A stretch of DNA of 38,589 nucleotides from Nevskia sp. (GTDB lineage: Bacteria > Pseudomonadota > Gammaproteobacteria > Nevskiales > Nevskiaceae). A model generated the notes under the pieces. It ran no database searches and had not been told where the DNA came from. It saw only the letters and a list, made by a program, of their open reading frames with translations. Of the stretch, positions 22,876-30,889 are shown piece after piece (position 1 is the stretch's first letter; each line of letters starts with the position of its first letter). Made by a program: the position numbers and the translations under genes. The stretch spans positions 1 to 38,589 of the forward strand of contig JADGHB010000024.1 in the NCBI GenBank assembly GCA_019689635.1. The letters are read 5' to 3'.

Positions 22876-23967
22876 TCAGCCGGTGGACCCCAAAGCTTCG
22901 GCAATCTCCCCGCCGCCTAAGCATTCGCAGCCCAGATAGAGCACCAGGTACTGCCCGGGCACGGCGGCGCGCTGCGGGGATTCGAAGCGCACCTCGAGGC
23001 CGCCGTCAGCCAGCGGCATGACGCGGCACGCCTGCAGCGGCTGGCGATGCCGGATGCGCGCGTGCAAGGAATCCGGCAAGGGCAGCGGCCGGCGGATCCA
23101 GTGAAAGCGACCGGTGCGCACGACCTTGGACATCAGGCGAGGGTGCTGCGCGTCTTGCGCGACGACCAGGGCCTTGCGCTCCGGCAGCTTGGCGATCACG
23201 TACCAGGGCGCTTGCCGGGCGTCGCGGCGGCCGCCGATTGCCAGTCCGCGCCGTTGCCCGATCGTGTAGTACATCAATCCCCGATGCGCGCCGAGTCGGC
23301 GGCCGTATTCGTCTTCGATCGGCCCCGGATCCGGCTCGAGATAACGCGCGAGGAAGGCGCGGAATTCGCGTTCGCCGATGAAGCAGATGCCGGTGGAATC
23401 GCGGCGGCGATGGTTGGGCAGGCCGGCGCGGCGCGCCAGCTCGCGCACCATGGGCTTGGTCAGGCCGCCGATCGGGAACAGGACGCGCTCGAAATGTTCG
23501 CGCGCGACGGTGGCGAGAAAATAGGTCTGGTCCTTGTTCTCGTCCGCCGCGCGCAGCAGCCGCGCTCCGTCCGGGCCTTGCTCGAGGCGCGCATAGTGGC
23601 CGGTGGCGACGAAGTCCGCACCGAGTCGCAGGGCGTGCTCCCGGAACGGCTGGAATTTCACCTCGCGATTGCACAGGATGTCGGGGTTCGGCGTTTTGCC
23701 GGCCGCGTAATCGGCCAGGAACCGCTCGAACACCCGTGCCCGGTATTCGACGGAAAAGTCCACGCGGTGCAGGGGAATGGCCAGCTCTTCGGCCACCGCA
23801 CGCGCCGCTTGGAAATCCTCTGCGCTGGTGCAGTAGCCCTGCTCGTCCTCGGTCCAGTTGACCATGAACAGGCCAGCGACCCGGTAACCCTGTTCCTTCA
23901 GGAGCCAGGCGGAAACCGCGGAATCCACGCCGCCGGACAGGCCCACGATGACGCACGGCGTCGCCAT
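22876..23967 (-). CDS. mnmA: tRNA-specific 2-thiouridylase MnmA
   Basis: Adds sulfur at position 2 of the wobble uridine in Lys, Glu and Gln tRNAs. The 363-aa product has the PP-loop SGGVDS (residues 11-16) that binds ATP, the proposed nucleophile Cys99 in NPDILCN and the persulfide Cys195 in STGICFIGE. GLMYYTIGQRRGLAIGG and the C-terminal PGQYLVLYLGCECLGGG are family landmarks. It follows nudJ as in E. coli, after a 101-bp gap. No hflD follows; acnA comes instead. The ATG at 23967 has a poor ribosome-binding site but gives the expected N-terminus. Confidence 0.97.
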   Translation of the reverse strand: MATPCVIVGLSGGVDSAVSAWLLKEQGYRVAGLFMVNWTEDEQGYCTSAEDFQAARAVAEELAIPLHRVDFSVEYRARVFERFLADYAAGKTPNPDILCNREVKFQPFREHALRLGADFVATGHYARLEQGPDGARLLRAADENKDQTYFLATVAREHFERVLFPIGGLTKPMVRELARRAGLPNHRRRDSTGICFIGEREFRAFLARYLEPDPGPIEDEYGRRLGAHRGLMYYTIGQRRGLAIGGRRDARQAPWYVIAKLPERKALVVAQDAQHPRLMSKVVRTGRFHWIRRPLPLPDSLHARIRHRQPLQACRVMPLADGGLEVRFESPQRAAVPGQYLVLYLGCECLGGGEIAEALGSTG

Positions 23968-24068
23968 GTCCGGTTACGCGGGATCAAAGCGCTTCACGCG
24001 CAGACGCGATGAGGAAAACGCAGCGCGGCTTTGCTCCATGCTCCGGGGTTGCGTGCCAGGCCGTCTCG

Positions 24069-24536
24069 TCAGGTGCGCGGCGCAAGATGCGCGATCGCGT
24101 CCAGCGGCAGGCGCCGTCCGGCGCGGTGATCGTCCACGCAGCGCAGGACCATGGGGCTGCGGTGGCGGGCGCGGCAGGCGTCCAGCTCCTCGCGCGTCAG
24201 CCACAGGGCACGCTCGATGCCGCGGTCCAGGGCGTGCTGCGGCCGGTGCCGCAGCGCGCGTGCGGCGAAGGCGAAGCGCAGAAACCCGTAGTCCAGCGCC
24301 GGCGGTTGATATTCGTAAACGCCAAGCAGGGCTTCGAGTTCCACGTCCCAGGCCGTTTCTTCCAGCGTCTCGCGCACGGCGGCGGCGAACAGCGTCTCGC
24401 CTTCGTCCCAGTGTCCGGCGGGCTGGTTGATCACGGTCGGCCCAAAGGCATCGACGCGCTCTTCGACCACGAGATAGCGGCCGTCGCGTTCCACCACCGT
24501 GGCCACGGTCACATGCGGCATGCGATAGGCAGTCAT
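24069..24536 (-). CDS. nudJ: Nudix phosphatase NudJ
   Basis: A Nudix hydrolase of the NudJ/YmfB group, which acts on thiamin pyrimidine pyrophosphate and nucleoside tri- and diphosphates. The 155-aa product has the family start PHVTVATVVERDGRYLVVEE and a Nudix box GHWDEGETLFAAAVRETLEET at about residues 41-61, with the final conserved Gly replaced by Ala. Downstream FLRFAF and RSPMVLRCVDDH also fit NudJ. The ATG at 24536 overlaps the gspN stop as ATGA, so it is coupled to the T2SS operon. Position next to mnmA is the same as in E. coli and supports the name. Confidence 0.87.
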   Translation of the reverse strand: MTAYRMPHVTVATVVERDGRYLVVEERVDAFGPTVINQPAGHWDEGETLFAAAVRETLEETAWDVELEALLGVYEYQPPALDYGFLRFAFAARALRHRPQHALDRGIERALWLTREELDACRARHRSPMVLRCVDDHRAGRRLPLDAIAHLAPRT

Positions 24537-25294
24537 GGCTGACCCGCAAGCTTGCCCTTGCCGCGCAGATGATACTGCCCCTGGGGATCGGGCTGGCCGA
24601 GGGCGTGCAGCAGGTTCTGCAAGGCGGTGTCGGTGGCGTCGCGCGCCTTGAGCCGCAGGTCGTAATCGTAACCGTGGTCGCTTTGCAGCCGCGCTTGCCC
24701 TTCGACGAGCAGCGGCCCGGATTCGGGGTCGATCCTGGCCGTGATCGCGTCCTGCTCGGTGTGCACGGCGATCCGGTAGCTGCCCAGCGGCAGCGGATCC
24801 TTGAGCAGGGTCCAGGCCAGGCCGCGCAACTCGGCGCTGCCTTCGGCCGCCACCGGGAACCCCTTGCGCAGCTCGGCGCTGGCGAGATCAAAGCGTGCCG
24901 CGCCATCCACCGGCGCGAAGCCGTAGCCGGCGGCGCCGAGGATCGCTTTGATGCCGCCGTCCAGGCTCACGTGGCGCAAACCGATCCCCGTGGGCGTCAG
25001 GGAAAGCAGGCCCGAAAACTTCAGCGACGCACCGCCGCCCTCGAGCTGGAATGCCGCGCGCAGCAGCGGCAGCCACCAGGGCCGGAACCGCCATCCGAGG
25101 TCCTGCAGCAGTGGCTTGCCGTTGAGCGCGACCGCTGCGGCATGACCCTGGGCGAGGCTGCCTTCCAGGCCGTAGAGCTGCACCGGGGTGGACTTTGGCG
25201 CGAACCAGGCGTACAGCGTGGCCGCCGGCGCGCGCATCAGCAAGAACCAGCTGAAGATCAGCACCCCGATCAACAACAGTCGGCTACGTTTCAC
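24533..25294 (-). CDS. gspN: Type II secretion system protein N
   Basis: The 253-aa product has an N-terminal membrane anchor (about residues 5-22) and a mostly beta-strand periplasmic region rich in short LxxG segments, with YGLEGSLAQGHAAAV near the start, as in GspN proteins. GspN is an accessory T2SS component whose exact role is not settled. The GTG start at 25294 overlaps the gspM stop as GTGA, and the stop overlaps nudJ. It is the last gsp gene of the operon. Confidence 0.83.
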   Translation of the reverse strand: MKRSRLLLIGVLIFSWFLLMRAPAATLYAWFAPKSTPVQLYGLEGSLAQGHAAAVALNGKPLLQDLGWRFRPWWLPLLRAAFQLEGGGASLKFSGLLSLTPTGIGLRHVSLDGGIKAILGAAGYGFAPVDGAARFDLASAELRKGFPVAAEGSAELRGLAWTLLKDPLPLGSYRIAVHTEQDAITARIDPESGPLLVEGQARLQSDHGYDYDLRLKARDATDTALQNLLHALGQPDPQGQYHLRGKGKLAGQP

Positions 25295-25827
25295 GAGCCA
25301 CGCACCAGGGTCAGGCGCGCGTTGACCACGCCCGCGGTCGGCTGACGCTCGACGTCCAGGCTATCGACGCGGATGCCGTAACGGCTCTGCAGGTCGTAAA
25401 TCCAGCGCAACAGGCTGTCGAAAGGCACGCCCTCGAACCACACACGCACCTGCGTGTCGCCGTCCGGCTGCATGCGCGAGGGCGGCTTGCCCAAGGTGCC
25501 GTCCTTGGTCGCCTGATCGACGGCGGTGAGCAGCGAAACGTCGCGCCGCGCGGCCGACGCGCCGGCCGGCCGCGCCTGCTGCACTTGCGCGCCGATTTCC
25601 TCCAGCCGTTGCGCGAAAGCCCGCGCGCGGGCCAGCTCCTGCTCGTGATGCGCGCGCAGCAGGGCCGGGGGCTCCCACAGCACCAGGTACAGCAGAAACA
25701 ACGCGAGCGCCGCCCCGGCCGCCACGACCAGACGCTGTTCGCGCTGCGGCAGCGCCTCGTAGCGCGCGCGCAGCGGTGCAAGCTGGCGGTTGAGCTCCGC
25801 TTCCAATCGGGCGCGGTAGTTCTTCAT
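25291..25827 (-). CDS. gspM: Type II secretion system protein M
   Basis: A 178-aa inner-membrane platform protein that binds GspL. It has a cytoplasmic start with the conserved RYEALPQREQRLV segment, one membrane helix at about residues 36-53 and a periplasmic ferredoxin-like region with a coiled coil at about 60-90. The C-terminal part carries VRVWFEGVPFDSLLRWIYDLQ, typical of GspM. The ATG at 25827 overlaps the gspL stop by four bases (ATGA). The open frame continues far upstream inside gspL, but this start gives the normal family size. Confidence 0.9.
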   Translation of the reverse strand: MKNYRARLEAELNRQLAPLRARYEALPQREQRLVVAAGAALALFLLYLVLWEPPALLRAHHEQELARARAFAQRLEEIGAQVQQARPAGASAARRDVSLLTAVDQATKDGTLGKPPSRMQPDGDTQVRVWFEGVPFDSLLRWIYDLQSRYGIRVDSLDVERQPTAGVVNARLTLVRGS

Positions 25828-27032
25828 GCGCTTTTGGCCACCGACAGCTTGAGGCGGATCTGCACCCCGTTCTCGCCGGCGTCGGCCGACTGCACCTCCA
25901 GGTTCACGCCCGGATGAGTGGCGAACCAGCCGCGCAGTTTTTCCAGCACCTGAAGGTCGTTGCCGGCGAGATCGAGCAGCAAGGCGCCGTCGCGGAATTC
26001 CAGATTCTTGAGCGTGAGACCTGGCGTGGCGGAGAGGCTTTCGGCGGTCTGCTGCAGGAGCAGGAACAGGGTGTTGCCCGCGCCGGCACCCCGCGTCAGG
26101 GCGAGCTGCTGTTCGGCCTGCGCCTGCAGATCGACCACGCGCACTTCGCTGGGGAACAACTGGTGGAAGCGCGCCTCGTTGGCGGCTTCCTGAGCCGCGG
26201 CCGCGCGTTTCAGGCGGACGGCCTCGACGCCGTTGACGGCGATGCCGAGCAGGAACGCGGCGGCGAGCAGGGCGGCGGCCACGCGCCATTGCCGCCAATA
26301 GCGCTGCAGGGTTTCGCGCGGCGAGTAGGGACCTTGCAGCAGATTGATCGAACGCGCCGGGCGCCAGTGACGCGCCAAGGCCTCCAGCGGATGCGCGTAA
26401 CCGGGCAGCAGCTCCAGCGGCCGCTGCAACGCCGTGTAGTCCGCGCTGGCGCCCTGGATGACCAGGATGCGCAGCGCGTGCGGCGTGCCGCCCTCGGCGA
26501 GTTGCAGGAACAGTTCGAAATCCTGCGGCAGACAACTGAAGCCGGCGTAGGCACCGGTGCGCGCGGTGATTTGCGCCGGCTCCGCCAGCACCGCCCACGC
26601 CGCGCTTTCGTCCCAGGGCAGGGCCAGGGTCTCCGGCAGCAGCCAGTCCGGCATCAGGTGGTGCTCGCGGAACGGCGCCAGCCAGCGCTCCATGTGCGAT
26701 TTCGACACCGCCGCGATCGGATAAGTCCCGTCGCCGGCGCGCGGGCCGAGCGCGAAGTGCAAGGTCTCGACGTCTTCGGCGAACTGGTCCTCGAGCAGAT
26801 ACGGCGCAGCCTGCAAGACTTTCGCCGGCTGACGCGAGGGCACCTTGACCTGGGTGAGCCGCACTTCGGCGCCAGGCACGAACACCACCAGGCGACGACC
26901 CGCGGCCAGCGCCAGCGCTTCCCGCAGCGGCGCTTCCCGCACTTGCAGGAGGCCGTCGAGGCCGCCGAGCGCGTGGACGCAGGGAACGTCCAGCGCAGGC
27001 TCGCGCAAGCGGAGGAAAAGGGTTTCGCGCAC
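25824..27032 (-). CDS. gspL: Type II secretion system protein L
   Basis: The inner-membrane platform protein that connects the GspE ATPase to GspM. The 402-aa product has a cytoplasmic actin-like domain (about residues 1-225) containing APYLLEDQFAEDVETLHFA, a linker with NLLQGPYSPR, a membrane helix at about 252-270 and a periplasmic domain that ends in ferredoxin-like strands. The GTG at 27032 starts eight bases after the gspK stop. Length is typical. GspE, its partner, is not encoded in the window. Confidence 0.93.
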   Translation of the reverse strand: MRETLFLRLREPALDVPCVHALGGLDGLLQVREAPLREALALAAGRRLVVFVPGAEVRLTQVKVPSRQPAKVLQAAPYLLEDQFAEDVETLHFALGPRAGDGTYPIAAVSKSHMERWLAPFREHHLMPDWLLPETLALPWDESAAWAVLAEPAQITARTGAYAGFSCLPQDFELFLQLAEGGTPHALRILVIQGASADYTALQRPLELLPGYAHPLEALARHWRPARSINLLQGPYSPRETLQRYWRQWRVAAALLAAAFLLGIAVNGVEAVRLKRAAAAQEAANEARFHQLFPSEVRVVDLQAQAEQQLALTRGAGAGNTLFLLLQQTAESLSATPGLTLKNLEFRDGALLLDLAGNDLQVLEKLRGWFATHPGVNLEVQSADAGENGVQIRLKLSVAKSA

Positions 27033-27040
27033 GACGGCGT

Positions 27041-28039
27041 TCAGTCGGTGTTGGTGCTGTGGGCGATCACGATCGGCGTGCCGCCCGAGCGATCGTAGAC
27101 ACTGTACAGCCTGAGCCGGCCGCTGCCAACGGAGATTTCCGCGTGCAGCTCGAAGTAGCTGGTCTTGACGGCGAGCTCGCTTTTCAGGCTGACTCCGGTC
27201 GCCGTCCCGCCCGGTGCCGCCGGCAAGAACGCGTAATCGCCGGTCGTCAGCAACTGGGCGACGTCGGTCGCCGGTTTGAGCTTGCGCGCCTGCAGGAATT
27301 TTTCCAGCGCCGCGCCATTGAGATCCGGCGCCAGGGCGCGCAGCACCGGTTCGGGCGCGGTGTTGACGTTGATCGGGGTGCCCGTGGCGGTCGCCGGCAG
27401 CGCGGTGACGTAAGGTGCGAGCGCGTTGAAAAGCTGCGGCGTCACGCCCTTGATCAGCAACAGCTCGCTGGTGCTGTGCAGCGGCTGGTTGGCCGCGCGG
27501 TAGGGGGGATCCAGCGAGAGGTAATCGACATCCTCGGCGCCGCCGGGGCCGCTGGGCTCGGAATCGGCGTCGATCCAGTCGTGGATGGCGGTGCCCACGC
27601 CCCGATAGTCGGAGGCGTCGAAGTTTGGCAGGTTGTCGAGCAGGCGCTGGAACTGGCTGAGGTAGAGCTGCAATTGCTGCGGGTTGGTGGTGCCGAGGTT
27701 GTTCAGGTTGAAACGCCCCTGCAAATCCTCGATGTAGCCGCTCGCGTTGCCGATGTTGCCTTTCTCGTCGCCGATCGGCAGTCCGGGGACCGGTTGCGCC
27801 CAGAGGTCACCGAGACCGTCGGTCTGGTTTTGTTGCTCGTCGAGGATCAGCACTTCCTTGACCCAGGACTCGATGCCGTCGGCGAACCACCATTCGGCCT
27901 CCGACTCGGAGAGAAAAGTGGTGCGACGGACCGCGATGGCGGTGGCCTCGAACATCGCCACCGCGGCGATGCTGGCCAGCGCCACCACGAAGATCGCGGT
28001 GATCAGGGCGATGCCGCGTTGCTGGCGACGGTGGTTCAT
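27041..28039 (-). CDS. gspK: Type II secretion minor pseudopilin GspK
   Basis: The large minor pseudopilin that caps the pseudopilus with GspI and GspJ. The 332-aa product has a short leader MNHRRQQRG followed by the hydrophobic helix IALITAIFVVALASIAAVAMF. It lacks the usual Glu5, which is characteristic of GspK. A large periplasmic domain follows with DLQGRFNLNNL, AIHDWIDAD and INVNTAPEPVLRAL, all typical. The ATG at 28039 overlaps the gspJ stop. All landmarks of an active pseudopilin are present. Confidence 0.95.
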   Translation of the reverse strand: MNHRRQQRGIALITAIFVVALASIAAVAMFEATAIAVRRTTFLSESEAEWWFADGIESWVKEVLILDEQQNQTDGLGDLWAQPVPGLPIGDEKGNIGNASGYIEDLQGRFNLNNLGTTNPQQLQLYLSQFQRLLDNLPNFDASDYRGVGTAIHDWIDADSEPSGPGGAEDVDYLSLDPPYRAANQPLHSTSELLLIKGVTPQLFNALAPYVTALPATATGTPINVNTAPEPVLRALAPDLNGAALEKFLQARKLKPATDVAQLLTTGDYAFLPAAPGGTATGVSLKSELAVKTSYFELHAEISVGSGRLRLYSVYDRSGGTPIVIAHSTNTD

Positions 28040-28740
28040 GGCAAGGACGGTGCGGGAGCCGCGGCCAAGGTTCGCGCGAGTCCTTCCGCGCCGAAACGGA
28101 AGAGCAGGCGGATCTCGCCCCAGTCGCGCGTGCGCATCTTTAGTTCGACCGCCAGCGGCGGCGGCGCGGTGGCGAACGCCGCCGGATTCGCGGCGGGGTT
28201 GACCGCGGTGCTCAGAGTGGGCGGCGGCCAGCCATCCTGCCACTGCAGATTGGGATCGAGAAAGCGCCACTGGATCTCTTCCACCTGCTCCAGCAGTGGC
28301 GTGTCCACCGGCTCGGTGCGCGGCGCGCGGTCGAGCACGCGCCAGCTCCGGCGCACCAGCTTTTTGTCCCCGGGCCGGGTGTCGTCGAACAGATAGCTGA
28401 CGCGCTCCAGCGTGGCCCGCGGCAGCAGCGCCGGATTGCTCCAGCCGCCGCGCGTGAACTCGATGCGCCGGGTATAGCCGTCGTACATGAAGACCGGCAG
28501 CGGGCTGCCATCCACATCGCGCACCGTGCGCGCGGCGGCGTTGGCGAAATCCTCGCGCAGGCGCAGATAGGCCTTCTGGTATTCCTCCACGCGGTCGAGC
28601 GAGCCTTCGACGTGCCGGCGCAAGTTGAGCACGGCGTCGAGGCCGCCGTAGGCCATCGCCGCGAGCAGCGCGAAGATGCCGACCACCACGATCATCTCCA
28701 GCAGCGTGAAGCCCGCCACCGGGCGCCGGCAGGCTTTCAT
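28036..28740 (-). CDS. gspJ: Type II secretion minor pseudopilin GspJ
   Basis: A minor pseudopilin of 234 aa. The prepilin leader ends at Gly before FTLLEMIVVVGIFALLAAM, with Glu in the conserved fifth position, so it should be cut and methylated by the prepilin peptidase GspO/PilD. The globular part contains LNLRRHVEGSLDRVEEYQ and a C-terminal MRTRDWGEIRLLFRF strand. The ATG at 28740 overlaps the gspI stop as ATGA and its stop overlaps gspK, so the three tip pseudopilins are coupled. Confidence 0.93.
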   Translation of the reverse strand: MKACRRPVAGFTLLEMIVVVGIFALLAAMAYGGLDAVLNLRRHVEGSLDRVEEYQKAYLRLREDFANAAARTVRDVDGSPLPVFMYDGYTRRIEFTRGGWSNPALLPRATLERVSYLFDDTRPGDKKLVRRSWRVLDRAPRTEPVDTPLLEQVEEIQWRFLDPNLQWQDGWPPPTLSTAVNPAANPAAFATAPPPLAVELKMRTRDWGEIRLLFRFGAEGLARTLAAAPAPSLP

Positions 28741-29150
28741 GGCGAGGTCTTGCGTCCGATCTTGGAGACGAAGCCGTTGAGCTCGGCATAGACCGTCTTG
28801 CTCGGATCGCCCTTTTTCTCCACTTTGAGGATCACGCGCCGCAGATTGTCGTCGGGGGTTTTCACGACTTCGGCATGCCAGGTCCAGTCCTGGTTGCCCA
28901 TCTTCACGTCGTCGTCGCTTTTGCCCAGGTCCGGCCATACCGGCTGCAACTCGATCTCGGTGAGACGATTGTGAGCGACCCACAGCGCCAGGGTCTTGTC
29001 GCGCAGGTAGGCTGCGCTCTTGGCGTAGTTGGCCGCGCCCACGATGATCGCCCCCAGGGCGATGGCGAGTACCGCCACGGTCACCAGCACTTCCAGGAGC
29101 GTGAACCCGCCCGCTGCCGGGAACCGAGTGCGTGGCGGAGCGCCTGGCAC
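28737..29150 (-). CDS. gspI: Type II secretion minor pseudopilin GspI
   Basis: From the GTG at 29150 the product is 137 aa with a 15-residue leader ending AAGG, then FTLLEVLVTVAVLAIALGAIIVG. This is the usual GspI size and leader. The GTG lies one base after the gspH stop. An ATG at 29198 is also in frame; it would give a 31-residue leader and overlap gspH by 47 bases, so I prefer the GTG. The conserved NRLTEIELQPVWPDLG segment identifies GspI, which nucleates the pseudopilus tip with GspJ and GspK. Confidence 0.9.
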   Translation of the reverse strand: MPGAPPRTRFPAAGGFTLLEVLVTVAVLAIALGAIIVGAANYAKSAAYLRDKTLALWVAHNRLTEIELQPVWPDLGKSDDDVKMGNQDWTWHAEVVKTPDDNLRRVILKVEKKGDPSKTVYAELNGFVSKIGRKTSP

Positions 29151-29151
29151 T

Positions 29152-29736
29152 TCAACCGGCCTGCCGGTGCGTTTCGTTCTTGAGGCGACCGAGGTCATCG
29201 CTTTCCAGACGGTAGTACAGCGAATCGCCGGGCGCGCGCAGCTCCACGGCGAAGGCCGTGCTTTCCCCGCCGGGCAGGATGAGTACCTGGGGCGCGGGGG
29301 TCGTCGCCGCGCCGCCGGCATTCGGCGGGCCCGAGGCCGACGGCGGTTTTTGCGCGTCCGGCGCAGGTACCGGCTGACCCTCCACCTGCAGCACCAGATA
29401 CAAGGGCGCAGGCAGCCGGCGCGGGCGCAGGACGCCCTCCTTGTCGTAGTCGTCCCACTGCCGTTTGTCGTCCATGGCGAGAAATCGGTAGCCGTCGGCG
29501 TCGAAGCGCACGCCGATGGCGATCCCTTTGAGCGCCGCTTCGTCCTGCGCCAACTTGAGCAGTTGTTCCAAACGCTGGGCTTCCAGCGTCATGCGCTCGT
29601 CGAGATCGCGGTTGCCGATCGACAGCGTGACCAGCGTGGCGAGCAGGGCGATGATGATCGTCACCACCATCACCTCGATGAGCGTGAAACCGCTAAAGCG
29701 GCGCACCCGCCGGCCAGCGCTCAAGATCGGAAACAT
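29152..29736 (-). CDS. gspH: Type II secretion minor pseudopilin GspH
   Basis: A minor pseudopilin of 194 aa. The leader MFPILSAGRRVRRFSG precedes FTLIEVMVVTIIIALLATLVTLS, with Glu5 present. RMTLEAQRLEQLLKLAQDEAALKGIAIGVRF-type residues that follow are typical of GspH. It also has a low-complexity Pro/Ala/Gly insertion at about residues 125-147 (between VEGQPVPA and APQVLILPGG), which is probably a disordered loop in the globular domain. The ATG at 29736 lies 67 bp after the gspG stop. Confidence 0.9.
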   Translation of the reverse strand: MFPILSAGRRVRRFSGFTLIEVMVVTIIIALLATLVTLSIGNRDLDERMTLEAQRLEQLLKLAQDEAALKGIAIGVRFDADGYRFLAMDDKRQWDDYDKEGVLRPRRLPAPLYLVLQVEGQPVPAPDAQKPPSASGPPNAGGAATTPAPQVLILPGGESTAFAVELRAPGDSLYYRLESDDLGRLKNETHRQAG

Positions 29737-29803
29737 TCGGAGCCGCCGCCCCGTGGGCGCCGGCGGACGCGCTGCGGAGGGAAAAGCGGGCGAAGCGCGC
29801 GTC

Positions 29804-30247
29804 TCAATCGTTCATGTTCCAGTTGCCGATGTCGGCATTGATGCCGTCGCCGCCTGGCTTGCCGTCGGCGCCGTAAGTGAAGATGTCGATTTCGCCGTGG
29901 GTGCCGGGGTTGAGATACTGATAGGGATTGCCCCAGGGATCTTTCGGAAGGTGCTCGATGTATCCGCCGGGCTTCCAGTTACGCGCCGGCGGATCGCCTT
30001 GCGGGGGCGCGACCAGGGCTTCCAGGCCTTGCTGGGTGCTGGGATAGACGAAGTTGTCGAGCTTGTACATATTCAGAGCCGATTGCAGCGCGGCGATGTC
30101 CTGCTTGGCCTTGGCGACGCGGGCCTTGTCCGGCGCATCCATGATCCGCGGCACGACGATGGCGGCGAGAATGCCGAGGATCACCACCACCACCATGACT
30201 TCGATGAGCGTGAAGCCGCGCGGGCGGCGGGGAGGGGAAGTATTCAT
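29804..30247 (-). CDS. gspG: Type II secretion major pseudopilin GspG
   Basis: The main subunit of the pseudopilus. The 147-aa product has a short leader MNTSPPRRPRG, then FTLIEVMVVVVILGILAAIVVP with Glu5, followed by KQDIAALQSALNMYKLDN, YPSTQQGLEAL and the C-terminal calcium-site region DPWGNPYQYLNPG...DIFTYGADGKPGGDG, all highly typical. It is the first gsp gene here; gspC, D, E and F are not in the window, so the T2SS is split. It is divergent from the rhombosortase gene with 36 bp between starts. Confidence 0.97.
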   Translation of the reverse strand: MNTSPPRRPRGFTLIEVMVVVVILGILAAIVVPRIMDAPDKARVAKAKQDIAALQSALNMYKLDNFVYPSTQQGLEALVAPPQGDPPARNWKPGGYIEHLPKDPWGNPYQYLNPGTHGEIDIFTYGADGKPGGDGINADIGNWNMND

Positions 30248-30283
30248 GAACGGACGATGCGATCCCGCAAAGAAGATGCCGTT

Positions 30284-30889
30284 ATGATAGCAAAGCCCCT
30301 TGCGAGTTCCCTGCAGCAGTGGACCGCGCCGCTGGTGCTGTCCGCCGTGACCGGGGCATTGCTGCTGGGCGGAGAGGGCTGGCAGCGGGCGCTGCGCTAT
30401 GATCGCGCGGCAGTCACGGCGGGGCAGTGGTGGCGGCTGCTCAGCGGCAGCTTCGTCCACTTGGGGTTCTGGCACTGGCTGTTCAACGCCTTGAGTCTGG
30501 TGCTGCTGGTCCTGCTGTGCCCGGAGCGCCTGAGCGCGGCGGAATGGCTGCGGCGCTTGGGCATCCTGGGCCTGGGCATGAGCCTGGGGCTGTATTTCCT
30601 GGCTCCGCAATTGGCGACCTATGTGGGCCTGTCCGGCGTGATCTATGGCTTGTTCGCGCTGGGGCTCGGCCGCCAGGCGGTACAGGAGCGCGATCGCATC
30701 GCCATGGCCTGCCTGGCGTTCCTGGCGTTCCGCGTCGGCGAGGAGCTGGTGCTCGGGACGCCGGCCTGGGAAGCGCGGTTGATGGGCGGCGGCGTGGTCG
30801 CCGAATCGCATTTGTACGGGATCGCCAGTGCCATCGTCTACGGACTGGTCCGCGGCGATCTGCGTCCGACAGGAGTGAAAGAGGGATGA
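30284..30889 (+). CDS. rrtA: Rhombosortase (rhomboid-family GlyGly-CTERM protease)
   Basis: A 201-aa inner-membrane serine protease of the rhomboid family. The proposed catalytic serine is Ser117 in GLSGVIYG and the histidine is His176 in ESHLYG. The HLGFWHWLFNALSL segment near 59-72 is the usual rhomboid H-x-x-x-H-x-x-x-N helix. Several hydrophobic helices fill the rest. The small size and the T2SS neighbour favour the rhombosortase subgroup, which cuts GlyGly-CTERM tails from proteins exported by T2SS. Start is the ATG at 30284; an in-frame ATG at 30257 would add nine residues. Its stop overlaps fabD as ATGA. Confidence 0.8.
   Translation: MIAKPLASSLQQWTAPLVLSAVTGALLLGGEGWQRALRYDRAAVTAGQWWRLLSGSFVHLGFWHWLFNALSLVLLVLLCPERLSAAEWLRRLGILGLGMSLGLYFLAPQLATYVGLSGVIYGLFALGLGRQAVQERDRIAMACLAFLAFRVGEELVLGTPAWEARLMGGGVVAESHLYGIASAIVYGLVRGDLRPTGVKEG

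Noticed and set aside
29151-29198. ATG at 29198 as the gspI start
   Set aside because: It would overlap gspH by 47 bases and give an unusually long prepilin leader; GTG at 29150 gives a normal leader one base after the gspH stop.
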